DNA from: CAYUCY01 sp964443525 | GTDB taxonomy: Bacteria; Pseudomonadota; Alphaproteobacteria; Caedimonadales; Caedimonadaceae | Assembly (NCBI GenBank): GCA_964443525.1 | Contig: CAYUCY010000059.1 | Location: 1 to 9,304, forward strand | DNA length: 9,304 bases | Direction: 5' to 3' | Shown: piece after piece, positions 1 through 6,757 of the stretch | Numbering within the stretch: the first letter of the stretch is position 1 | Layout of the letters: each line of letters starts with the position of its first letter | Translations under genes and position numbers: made by a program | Notes under the pieces: model-generated | Databases searched by the model: none | What the model was told of the DNA's origin: nothing | The model's input: only the letters and a program-made list of their open reading frames with translations

Positions 1-1
1 G

Positions 2-553
2 CATCAGGTTGTGCGGCCTTCTTTAACAAATCCTGTTGCCTCATTAATGAATTTATATCCTCTTTATAAAGTAGGATTAAGTGGTTATGGCCAAATTGGA
101 GCCGTCATTGAAAGTGGTCTTCTTCGTACTCCTCCTGGAATGTCCGGTGTAATCATGAATTCAATTGAAAGCTATCATCAAGATGATCATGCCTCGATGG
201 TAGCCCAAGTTATAGGAAGTCGAATACCTGGTATTGGCATTGTACCAGGAGCTCGAGTTTTTCTTGGTTCTTCGCAAGCTAAATTGAATGATGAGATTTC
301 TATTACCCATGGAGATGCTATTAAACTTGCCATTCGAGCAGGGGCAAAAGCAATTAATTTATCTTTCCATCAGTTTAAAAGAGACAATCCTTTTTTTGAA
401 CAAAGAAAAAAACAAGAAAAGAGCCAAAAAGAAGCTGATTATGACTTAATAAGTGCTATAACTATGCTCTTAAGCAAGGTGTTCCTGTGTTTATGGCTGG
501 TGGTAATGATGAGGAAGATTTGGCAAATAATCCTTATCTTAAAAGCATTATAG
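2..553 (+). CDS. Subtilisin-family (S8) serine peptidase, N-terminal fragment of a frameshifted gene
   Basis: The reading frame is open from the left edge, so the true start lies outside the window; the GTG at 11 is only the first start codon seen. Residues below count from that GTG. GYGQIGAVIESGLL (residues 25-38) matches the S8 Asp-site motif (consensus VAVIDTG), but the catalytic position is Glu34 instead of Asp. DDHASMVAQVIG (58-69) matches the His motif HGTHVAG, with His60 kept. AGAKAINLSF (110-119) matches the buried strand that usually reads GADVINMS. A charged stretch of Lys, Gln and Glu follows at 123-143. From about residue 151 the translation stops resembling the family and ends at 553, because the correct frame has moved by one base; the rest of the enzyme is encoded from about 460 on. 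I infer a peptidase; the substrate is unknown. No signal peptide can be judged because the N-terminus is missing. Arg is mostly AGA and the DNA is AT-rich, unlike the genes after 2590. Confidence 0.75.
   Translation, partial: HQVVRPSLTNPVASLMNLYPLYKVGLSGYGQIGAVIESGLLRTPPGMSGVIMNSIESYHQDDHASMVAQVIGSRIPGIGIVPGARVFLGSSQAKLNDEISITHGDAIKLAIRAGAKAINLSFHQFKRDNPFFEQRKKQEKSQKEADYDLISAITMLLSKVFLCLWLVVMMRKIWQIILILKAL
446..487 (+). other. Frameshift site (-1) inside the subtilase gene
   Basis: The family-like translation leaves frame 2 after EADYDLISAI (codons 431-460) and resumes in frame 1 as NYALKQGVPVFMAGGND (codons 460-510). The two halves join into a normal S8 core, where a helix leads into the strand ending in the oxyanion Asn. 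Frame 1 has stops at 436 and 442, so the shift must occur after these. Loss of a single base around 455-463 explains it. There is no homopolymer and no X-XXY-YYZ slippery heptamer at the join, which argues against programmed frameshifting. A recent mutation or a sequencing or assembly error fits better, because the downstream frame stays open for 585 codons. Confidence 0.75.
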
Positions 554-2244
554 AAGGTTCAGCTTTTTATAATGAAGAACTACTGATTATAGCAGGAGGA
601 TTTGATTATCTTGATGAAGTTTTTGATCGCGAAGACATTATCTATGCTAATTCCTCTGCTCGCGTTGCTTCGGAAGATTTCAATTTAAGAAGGGTAATGC
701 TAACAGGACCTTATAAAGTAAAAGTCTACCAATATGAATCAATAGAAGACCGCAAAAAGAAGCTCTTAGAATATAGAAAACATTTAGATGCAGAAGAATT
801 CAGAAGGATATGGATAGAAGATTTATTTGCGTTTCTTGATAGACTAAGACTTAGTGAGATCGAGGAGAAGGACAGAGAACTTATTAAAAGAAAATTATCA
901 GCGTTTGCTCAACTTTTTAAAAGAAATCATGAGCTCTCTTTTAGTCTAGGTGATTGTCAGTCTTTTATCGAATTATCAAAGCGGGATGATTTTCCCATTC
1001 CTTTGCGTAAAGAGCTCGAGAAATTTGGACGTAATTTCTTAAGCTTATCTATAGATTTACTAACAACTGACCCTGCCAAGGCTAGTGAAGTTCCCCCTGA
1101 AGAACGCCAAAGATTAGAAAAGCTGAGAAACTCAGGCTATAACCTTGCAAAAGCAAATGGAGATTTTGAAAGAGCTATTATGGTCTTTGGAAAAGACCAA
1201 CGCCCCGCTGAGCATGTTTTTTCTTTGAAAACTACTCGTGGAACATCTTTTTCTTCTCCTGCTCTAATGTCGGTTTTCCTACTCTTAAATGAACATAATG
1301 AGCGCGAAGGCAACCACTTAACGGCAGAAGATATTCTAAGATGCATGCGCGCTTCAGCATGGCAAAAACCCTATGCTGATAAAGCTGAAGATCTAGCTTG
1401 GTATGGAGCAGGAGTGATTGATGGAGGCAAAGCCCTTGAGCTTTGTCAGCTCCTTATAAAGGCTAGAAAGCAATCTTTACAAAGCCAATTCATGGAAAGC
1501 TTAAATGCATGGAAAGCTCTTATGCAGACCCTTAAAGGCCATGCAAAAGGAAACTATATCCTAGAGATCGCCCATGTTTTTAAATCATCATCAGCTTATC
1601 AAGAAATACATCTTTCAAAACAGGAAAAGGCTCTTGCAGAGTTTTATAGAGAACTTCTTTCTCTTTGGCCTGCACTTTATCCAAATCACTTAGAAGATCG
1701 CCTAGAAGCATTCATGAGCTTTGAAAGAAACAAACCCATATGGCCTATCCTTAGTAAAATACGAGAGGCGATACCAAGTAGAGAAACACTTGTAGAAATG
1801 GCTACTTTAATACCTTATGCTAATGAGAGAGAGCGTTTTGTTTATCGTTCTTTTATCACTGCTTATAGGAGATTTGAAAGTTGGTTAGATTCTTTTATCG
1901 AAAGCGAGTTAAAATTTTTTAAAAGCCATAAGGGTCCTTATGGGGAACTTTTCCTAGAAGAGAGTCTTGTTCGGCCAAATAAAGCTGACTTGCCTTTAGA
2001 TATCCGAGAAGGGTACGCTATTGTTACTCACTTAACAAAGGAGATTAGAAATACATGGGAGGACTTCGAGAAGCTCAATCTAAAAGATACCATCGATAGC
2101 ATGGATAGAGAAATGTTTCTTGATACAATTTTGGCTCTTCCAGAGAAATTAAAATCATTTTCTCTTCCTGGCGATCTTAGCGATCAATTAAAAAGGCATA
2201 TAGAGAGAGCTAAAGTAGCAAAGCGCCTTAAATGTGCTAGCTAA
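487..2244 (+). CDS. Subtilisin-family serine peptidase, C-terminal part with helical insertion and unknown C-terminal domain
   Basis: This is the continuation of the preceding fragment. The GTG at 487 falls in the middle of a core strand and is unlikely to be a real start. Counting from it, FMAGGNDEED (2-11) holds the oxyanion-hole Asn7. IIYANSSARV to LTGPYKVKVYQ (51-82) fits the strand pair that usually reads SNxG...APG. Residues about 85-245 are a charged, mostly helical insertion that S8 enzymes usually lack. TTRGTSFSSPALMSV (249-263) is the serine motif, with nucleophile Ser254. LTAEDILRCM to YGAGVIDGGKAL matches the usual end of the catalytic domain (about 278-316). Residues about 325-585 form a Lys/Glu-rich helical domain, with no membrane segment, that I do not recognise. 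With the upstream part the protein exceeds 730 residues, against about 275 for a mature subtilisin. As sequenced, neither half holds a full triad, so the gene is either inactivated or wrongly read. The next gene starts 346 bp downstream. Confidence 0.75.
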   Translation: MFMAGGNDEEDLANNPYLKSIIEGSAFYNEELLIIAGGFDYLDEVFDREDIIYANSSARVASEDFNLRRVMLTGPYKVKVYQYESIEDRKKKLLEYRKHLDAEEFRRIWIEDLFAFLDRLRLSEIEEKDRELIKRKLSAFAQLFKRNHELSFSLGDCQSFIELSKRDDFPIPLRKELEKFGRNFLSLSIDLLTTDPAKASEVPPEERQRLEKLRNSGYNLAKANGDFERAIMVFGKDQRPAEHVFSLKTTRGTSFSSPALMSVFLLLNEHNEREGNHLTAEDILRCMRASAWQKPYADKAEDLAWYGAGVIDGGKALELCQLLIKARKQSLQSQFMESLNAWKALMQTLKGHAKGNYILEIAHVFKSSSAYQEIHLSKQEKALAEFYRELLSLWPALYPNHLEDRLEAFMSFERNKPIWPILSKIREAIPSRETLVEMATLIPYANERERFVYRSFITAYRRFESWLDSFIESELKFFKSHKGPYGELFLEESLVRPNKADLPLDIREGYAIVTHLTKEIRNTWEDFEKLNLKDTIDSMDREMFLDTILALPEKLKSFSLPGDLSDQLKRHIERAKVAKRLKCAS

Positions 2245-2432
2245 GATTTGATCTGATATTTCTAAAGAACAATGCTTGAAAATGAAAGCGCATATTTAAT
2301 GGTACTGTCGCATGTGTCGTGGAACGTTTTAAGGAACCGATTCTAAAAATCAAAAATGACATTTCAGGCTGCACTTCTTTTAAATTTCTGCGTGTAGTGC
2401 ACCCTGCTAAGAGCGGACAGATTTATCAGCTC

Positions 2433-2449
2433 GTTAAGTTACACTTAAC
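2433..2449. repeat. Perfect 7-bp inverted repeat with 3-nt spacer
   Basis: GTTAAGT and ACTTAAC are exact reverse complements around TAC. As RNA this is a tight but AT-rich hairpin. The next bases are CCTGTTTTAGG, so there is only a short T run and the terminator signal is weak. As DNA it could be a dimeric regulator site upstream of the arn operon. The symmetry is seen directly; any function is a guess. Confidence 0.5.
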
Positions 2450-2496
2450 CTGTTTTAGGTCTCAAGATTTCCAAAAATGTTATGTAATAGGGTTTG

Positions 2497-2520
2497 ATTC
2501 TTACGTACGAATATAAGAAT
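2497..2520. repeat. 7-bp inverted repeat with 10-nt spacer
   Basis: ATTCTTA and TAAGAAT are exact reverse complements flanking CGTACGAATA, and they overlap a TATAAG box at 2512-2517. This arrangement could be an operator over a promoter for the arn genes 70 bp downstream. In AT-rich DNA such a repeat can also occur by chance. Confidence 0.35.
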
Positions 2521-2590
2521 GCTGAATATTTCTTGCGTGTGAGCGCTTAAATGCGTTAAAGAGGAAACAGTCTTTCAACAAGAATAAAAG

Positions 2591-4225
2591 ATGATGACTT
2601 CCACGATTCGAAAAGACCTCAGCATTTTATTTCTAACGCTGACTTTTTTTTTCGGGCTTTTTTTAGGGGTTCGCCCGCTTTCCACACCTGATGAGGGGCG
2701 CTATGCGGAGATTCCGCGAGAGATGGCTTTAAGCGGGGACCTCGTAACGCCCCGCTTAAACGGAATTAAATATTTCGAGAAGCCACCCCTCTTTTATTGG
2801 ATGGAAAGTGCTTCTATTAAGCTGCTCGGCCTTGGAGAGTTTACATTGCGATTATTGCCGATGCTTTTCGGTGTTTTGGGATGCTTAATTGTCTATGGGG
2901 TTGGCCGACGCTTGTTTGGGCGTGAAGCGGGGATAGCGGCTTGCTTAACGCTTGCGACCAGTCTCTTATATTATGCTCATACGCGTATCCTGATTCTCGA
3001 TATGGGCGTGAGTGTCTTTATGTCGGGAACTCTCCTATTTTACTTGCTTGCAACGCGAGAGCAAGAGAAGGGTATTCAAAATACCTTCCTTGTGGGTTTT
3101 TTCAGTTTTTCGGCTCTGGCTGTTTTGACGAAAGGCTTGATCGGTGCTGTGATTCCGGGGGCTGTGATCCTATTGTGGACGCTCCCGTTCAAAAGGTGGA
3201 AGGAACTTTCTCTTGCTTTTAAGCCCTGGGGGATTTTTCTCTTTTTGGCGTTGGCGGCACCCTGGCACATCTTCGCGTCTCTCAAGAACCCCGAGTTTTT
3301 TGATTTTTACTTTATTCATGAGCATTTCACCCGCTTCCTTACGACCGAGCACGGTCGCTATAAGCCCTTTCTTTTCTTCGTCCCGATTCTTCTCGGAGGA
3401 CTCTTCCCATGGGTTTCTTTTCTGGGAGAAATCTTTCAAAATTTCAAAAAGCGAATGAAGGGGGATCCCGTTTATCAGTTCCTGATTCTTTCTATCAGCT
3501 TTATTTTTATCTTTTTCTCGGCTTCAAAATCCAAGCTGATCCCCTACATTTTACCCGTCTTTCCCCTGATAAGCCTTTTGATCGGGAAAGAAGTTGCATC
3601 CTTTTGGCTTGGGGAGAGACGGAAACACCTCCCGTTTTATCTTTACAGCGGATTGGCTCTCACACTCTTTACGTCCATTCCGATCGCCCTTTATACGCAA
3701 GATCTTCTCTTCGCCTCTGCCTTGTGGCCCGCCGTTACTTTGGTCGAAGTTCTTCTGATCGGAAGTGCCGGTCTTGTTTTTACGCTGATTCGACGTGGGA
3801 AAGGAAGAGAAGCTCTTATTGCAATCAATCTTTCAAGTGCGATCACCTTTATCACAATCAACGCCGTTTGGGAGGAGATGGAGGGACGTTCGATCAAGTC
3901 CCTTGCTCTTTATATCAATGATAACCGTTCTCCCGAGGATGAGATCGTCTCTTTAAATCGCTATTACCAGGACTTGCCCGTCTATACCAGCCAAATTGTT
4001 AAAGTTGTGGGATGGCAGGGGGAATGTGCTTTCGGGATGAGTCAAGAGGATACCTCAGACTGGATGATTTCGGCTAAGGAGCTGGATCGCCTCTGGAAAA
4101 GCGATAAGAAAGTTTATATGATCGGACGCAAAGAATCTCTGGAGTGTTTTGCTGAAAAGGTTGACCCTAAGCCCATAACTTTGCTAGAGACGGAACGAGA
4201 CAGACTCGTGAGCAACAAGAAATGA
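2591..4225 (+). CDS. arnT: ArnT-like lipid A aminoarabinose (pentose) transferase, GT83/PMT-type
   Basis: This integral inner-membrane glycosyltransferase would move 4-amino-4-deoxy-L-arabinose, or a related sugar, from undecaprenyl phosphate to lipid A phosphates on the periplasmic side. The 544 residues are close to the 550 of E. coli ArnT. After a first membrane segment (about 9-29) comes TPDEGRYAEIPREMA (32-46), the first-loop motif with Asp34-Glu35 typical of ArnT/PMT enzymes, then FEKPPLFYWM (62-71), another family hallmark. About a dozen hydrophobic segments follow to about residue 420, and then a soluble tail of some 120 residues that is usual for ArnT. The start is one of two adjacent ATG codons (2591 or 2594); an in-frame TAA at 2585 rules out earlier starts, and the ribosome binding site is weak. 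Its stop overlaps the next gene by 4 nt (ATGA), so it is probably the first gene of the operon. Family and membrane role are well supported; the exact sugar is inferred. Other lipid-linked sugar transferases of this superfamily are possible. Confidence 0.88.
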   Translation: MMTSTIRKDLSILFLTLTFFFGLFLGVRPLSTPDEGRYAEIPREMALSGDLVTPRLNGIKYFEKPPLFYWMESASIKLLGLGEFTLRLLPMLFGVLGCLIVYGVGRRLFGREAGIAACLTLATSLLYYAHTRILILDMGVSVFMSGTLLFYLLATREQEKGIQNTFLVGFFSFSALAVLTKGLIGAVIPGAVILLWTLPFKRWKELSLAFKPWGIFLFLALAAPWHIFASLKNPEFFDFYFIHEHFTRFLTTEHGRYKPFLFFVPILLGGLFPWVSFLGEIFQNFKKRMKGDPVYQFLILSISFIFIFFSASKSKLIPYILPVFPLISLLIGKEVASFWLGERRKHLPFYLYSGLALTLFTSIPIALYTQDLLFASALWPAVTLVEVLLIGSAGLVFTLIRRGKGREALIAINLSSAITFITINAVWEEMEGRSIKSLALYINDNRSPEDEIVSLNRYYQDLPVYTSQIVKVVGWQGECAFGMSQEDTSDWMISAKELDRLWKSDKKVYMIGRKESLECFAEKVDPKPITLLETERDRLVSNKK

Positions 4226-4599
4226 CTACCTCTTTTTCTCATATGTTGATTATTTTGGGCTGCGTTGTCTTGAATACGATTGCCCAATTGAGCCTGAAGA
4301 TGGGCATGAAACAGATCGGTCATTTTGAGTTTTCCGTCGGAAATTTGGTGCCTGTCAGCCTTAAAATTGTATGGAATCCCTTCATTTTTGTTGGTGTTGC
4401 GAGTTTTGCGCTCTCTCTTGCTTTATGGGTTTTGGCCCTGTCCCGCGTTGATGTCAGTTATGCCTACCCGATGACGAGTCTCGGGTATATCACAACGGCT
4501 CTCGCAGGATTTTGGATTTTGCAAGAACCCATCACGCCGACTCGGATGTTGGGCATTGCCGTTATTTTATTAGGAGTTTATCTTGTCTCACGTAGCTGA
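4222..4599 (+). CDS. arnE: ArnE-like small membrane flippase subunit (SMR/EamA type)
   Basis: This 125-residue protein has four predicted membrane helices (about 7-26, 52-74, 80-100 and 107-123). Motifs include NTIAQLSLKMGMK in helix 1, SYAYPMTSLGYI in helix 3 and LQEPITPTRMLGIAVILLGVY, all matching ArnE/ArnF and related small EamA-type transporters. In enterobacteria ArnE and ArnF form a dimer that flips undecaprenyl-phosphate-aminoarabinose from the cytoplasmic to the periplasmic face of the inner membrane. Only one such subunit is present here, so a homodimer, or a partner encoded elsewhere, is implied. It starts at an ATG overlapping the arnT-like stop by 4 nt and ends 17 nt inside the next gene, which indicates translational coupling. 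Alone it could be mistaken for a drug-efflux SMR protein, but its position between a lipid A sugar transferase and an ArnB-like aminotransferase favours the flippase role. Confidence 0.82.
   Translation: MTTSFSHMLIILGCVVLNTIAQLSLKMGMKQIGHFEFSVGNLVPVSLKIVWNPFIFVGVASFALSLALWVLALSRVDVSYAYPMTSLGYITTALAGFWILQEPITPTRMLGIAVILLGVYLVSRS
4572..4576 (+). promoter_or_regulatory. Ribosome binding site deciding a TTG start for the arnB-like gene
   Basis: AGGAG lies 6 nt upstream of TTG at 4583, inside the end of the arnE-like gene. No in-frame ATG or GTG lies near the expected N-terminus, and this is the strongest Shine-Dalgarno match in the vicinity, so it supports translation from TTG. Confidence 0.65.
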
Positions 4600-5764
4600 A
4601 AAAAAAACCGAAGATTTTTTGCCCTATGCACGTCCCTGGATCAGCGAAGAGGCCATTCGGGATGTGGTTACTTGCTTGAAGTCGGGCTGGATCACAACGG
4701 GCCCCAAAGTGGCTCAGTTTGAGGAAGCGCTTTCTGCTTACTGCAGATCTCCGATTGCGCTTACCGTGACCTCGGCGACAGCCGGTCTTTTTCTCGCTCT
4801 TCGAGCTCTTGATCTGAAAGAAGGAGATGAGGTTATTACGACACCGATGACCTTCGTGTGTACGGCGAATGTTATCGTCCAGGCAGGTGGTAACCCTGTT
4901 TTCGTCGATATTGAAGAAGGCACTTATAACATGGACGTCTCAAAGCTTGAGGCGGCTATTACACCTCGAACACGTGCGATCGTACCCGTACATTTTGATG
5001 GCCTGCCCGTGGATTTGGATCCTCTTTACGAGCTTGCAAAGAAGCATCGTCTTGTTGTCATTGAGGATGCGGCCCATGCCATCGGCACAACTTATAAGGG
5101 TCGGAAAATCGGGTCTTTTGGGGATATTCAGGTATTTAGCTTTCATCCGAACAAGAATATGACTTCAGGGGAAGGGGGCTGTATTACCCTGAGGGATGAG
5201 ACTCTTGCAAAACGAATCAAGGTCGATCGGTTTCACGGGATCGATCGGGATGCGTTCAATCGCTTTGCAAAGGGAGGCTCTCAACATTACGATGTGATTA
5301 TGCCTGGTTTTAAATTCAACATGATGGATTTGCAGGCCGCCATCGGTATCCATCAATTAAAGGCTCTTGATACTTTTATCGAGAGGAGGCGGACCCTGGC
5401 CGAGCGATATAAAATCCTTCTCGAGGATATTAAGGGGATAAATCTTCCTCAAGTGCCGTCGTACGACCATGAACATGCTTGGCACCAGTTTGCAGTCACC
5501 ATTAATCTGGAGGAGGCCGGTATGGATCGGGACCGGTTTATGGAAGAGTTGAAAGAGCATAACGTGGGAACGGGACTTCAATTTTTACCCGTTCATTTGT
5601 TTACTTTTTATAAGGAAACTTATGGGACAAAACCTGGCGATTTTCCGATTGCGGAAAAAGTCGGTCGAAATATCGTGAGTTTACCTCTTTTTCCTGCTAT
5701 GACGGATGAAGATCAGAACCGTGTGGTGAAGGCGATTAGAAAGGTTTTAGGCAATGGCCGCTAA
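4583..5764 (+). CDS. arnB: ArnB-like PLP aminotransferase (UDP-4-keto-pentose aminotransferase, DegT/DnrJ/EryC1 family)
   Basis: This cytoplasmic PLP enzyme is expected to convert UDP-4-keto-arabinose to UDP-4-amino-4-deoxy-L-arabinose using glutamate. The 393 residues compare with about 380 for E. coli ArnB. It opens with DFLPYARPWISEEAI and SGWITTGPKV (34-43), close to ArnB. TSATAGLFLAL (63-73) is the cofactor phosphate region, VIEDAAHAIGT (159-169) holds Asp162 for the pyridine nitrogen, and FSFHPNKNMTSGEGG (185-199) holds the PLP lysine Lys191. PGFKFNMMDLQAAIG (about 241-255) and HAWHQFAV are further family signatures. The start is TTG at 4583, chosen for the AGGAG 6 nt upstream and for the N-terminal match. 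It overlaps the arnE-like gene by 17 nt and the arnC-like gene by 11 nt. Related DegT enzymes make other amino sugars (for example QuiNAc4N precursors); the adjacent ArnA-type decarboxylase makes the pentose substrate most likely. Confidence 0.88.
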   Translation: MSHVAEKKTEDFLPYARPWISEEAIRDVVTCLKSGWITTGPKVAQFEEALSAYCRSPIALTVTSATAGLFLALRALDLKEGDEVITTPMTFVCTANVIVQAGGNPVFVDIEEGTYNMDVSKLEAAITPRTRAIVPVHFDGLPVDLDPLYELAKKHRLVVIEDAAHAIGTTYKGRKIGSFGDIQVFSFHPNKNMTSGEGGCITLRDETLAKRIKVDRFHGIDRDAFNRFAKGGSQHYDVIMPGFKFNMMDLQAAIGIHQLKALDTFIERRRTLAERYKILLEDIKGINLPQVPSYDHEHAWHQFAVTINLEEAGMDRDRFMEELKEHNVGTGLQFLPVHLFTFYKETYGTKPGDFPIAEKVGRNIVSLPLFPAMTDEDQNRVVKAIRKVLGNGR

Positions 5765-6755
5765 TTCATCTCATTCATCTCAAGACATTTATGTCTCGAT
5801 TGTCATCCCCGTTTACAACGAAGAAGATGTACTCGAGACGTTATTTGATCGCCTAATGCCAGTGATGGACAAGCTCGAGAAGCCCTTTGAGGTTATCTTC
5901 ACCAACGACGGCAGTCGAGATCGGTCTTCTGAAATCCTCAAGTCTTTTCATAAAAAGCGCCCCCATCAGGTACGCATAATTGAATTCAACGGAAATTTCG
6001 GTCAGCACATGGCAATCATGGCGGCTTTCGAGATTACGCGCGGTGAAATCGTGATTAATCTTGACGCCGACCTCCAAAACCCACCCGAGGAAATTCCTAG
6101 GTTTGTGAAAAAATATGAAGAGGGATATGATTACATCGGCTCGATTCGGGATCATCGGAAAGATAATTATTTCCTGCGAAGTCTTCCGTCCAAGTTTATG
6201 AACTGGCTGCGGGGCAAAATTACCGATATTCATATCACCGATCAGGGCTGTATGATGCGCGCCTATAGCCGTCGTATCGTTAATTTGATGAAACAGTGTT
6301 ACGAGCCGTCGACCTTCATAACGGCTTTGGGATACAGTTTTGCAGTAAATCCGACAGAGCTGGTTATTCGCCATGATGCGCGTGAACTTGGAGACTCCAA
6401 GTATGACGCCTATCGATTAATTCGCGTCTCTTTTGACCTGTTTACGGGTTTTTCGATGGCCCCCTTACAGGTTTTCACCGTTTTTGGTTTTTTGGTATCC
6501 GCCTTAAGCGGCATCTTAGTCCTCTACATGCTCGGGCGGCGCCTGATCATCGGTCCTGAAGCCGAAGGGGTCTTTACGCTCTTTGCTATTTTGTTTTTCC
6601 TCGTTAGTGTGGCTATCACTGGTATCGGTATCGTCGGCGAGTATATCGGTCGCATTTATCAAGTTGTTCGAAAGCGGCCCCGTTACCTCATTCGTGAAAT
6701 CGTTGAAACACTTGAGGAAGAAGAATCTCCCAAAACCCTAAAGAAAGTGAAATAA
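5754..6755 (+). CDS. arnC: ArnC-like undecaprenyl-phosphate sugar transferase (GT2)
   Basis: This family 2 glycosyltransferase would transfer the amino-pentose from UDP to undecaprenyl phosphate on the cytoplasmic face of the inner membrane. In E. coli the accepted sugar is the N-formylated form. The GT-A domain spans about 12-225: VSIVIPVYNEE (14-24), FTNDGSRDRS (49-58), NFGQHMAIMAAFE (81-93), the metal-binding LDADLQNPPEEIP (103-115, DAD at 104-106), and ITDQGCMMRAYSR (161-173). Two membrane helices follow (about 232-258 and 272-296), ending in GIVGEYIGRIYQVVRKRPRY (292-311), as in ArnC and the related DPM1/GtrB enzymes. The tail after 316 is Glu/Lys-rich. Its 333 residues compare with about 322 for E. 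coli ArnC. The ATG at 5754 overlaps the arnB-like gene by 11 nt. GtrB-type bactoprenol glucosyltransferases look similar, so the ArnC call rests partly on the neighbours. Confidence 0.85.
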   Translation: MAANSSHSSQDIYVSIVIPVYNEEDVLETLFDRLMPVMDKLEKPFEVIFTNDGSRDRSSEILKSFHKKRPHQVRIIEFNGNFGQHMAIMAAFEITRGEIVINLDADLQNPPEEIPRFVKKYEEGYDYIGSIRDHRKDNYFLRSLPSKFMNWLRGKITDIHITDQGCMMRAYSRRIVNLMKQCYEPSTFITALGYSFAVNPTELVIRHDARELGDSKYDAYRLIRVSFDLFTGFSMAPLQVFTVFGFLVSALSGILVLYMLGRRLIIGPEAEGVFTLFAILFFLVSVAITGIGIVGEYIGRIYQVVRKRPRYLIREIVETLEEEESPKTLKKVK

Positions 6756-6757
6756 AG

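Larger units (their letters stand above)
2245..2590 (+). other. Intergenic region between subtilase gene and arn operon
   Basis: This AT-rich gap (one sampled line is 33% GC) has no convincing gene. A GTG-started frame of 65 codons at 2319-2516 has no good ribosome binding site and no family I recognise. The gap holds two short inverted repeats (listed separately). Possible -10 boxes are TATAAG at 2512-2517 and TTAAAG at 2556-2561. The first has no -35 at proper spacing; the second is preceded by TTGCGT at 2533-2538 with a 17-nt spacer but is a poor match. A GAGGAA at 2561-2566 lies too far from the ATG at 2591 to be its ribosome binding site. The arn operon promoter is probably in this gap, but I cannot place it firmly. 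I see no clear rho-independent terminator after the subtilase stop. Confidence 0.6.

Noticed and set aside
426..433. A-rich run as a programmed -1 slippery site for the subtilase
   Set aside because: Slipping here would enter frame 1 just before its TGA stops at 436 and 442, so it cannot produce the joined protein.
2319..2516. 65-codon frame on + starting at GTG in the gap before the arn operon
   Set aside because: It has no good ribosome binding site, no recognisable motif, and AT-rich random-looking content; it also spans both inverted repeats.
3409..3921. 170-codon + frame inside the arnT-like gene
   Set aside because: It is an out-of-frame shadow of a membrane protein gene whose main frame has clear ArnT motifs.
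5853..6374. 173-codon frame on the minus strand inside the arnC-like gene
   Set aside because: It is antisense to a clearly conserved glycosyltransferase, and its translation shows no family motif.
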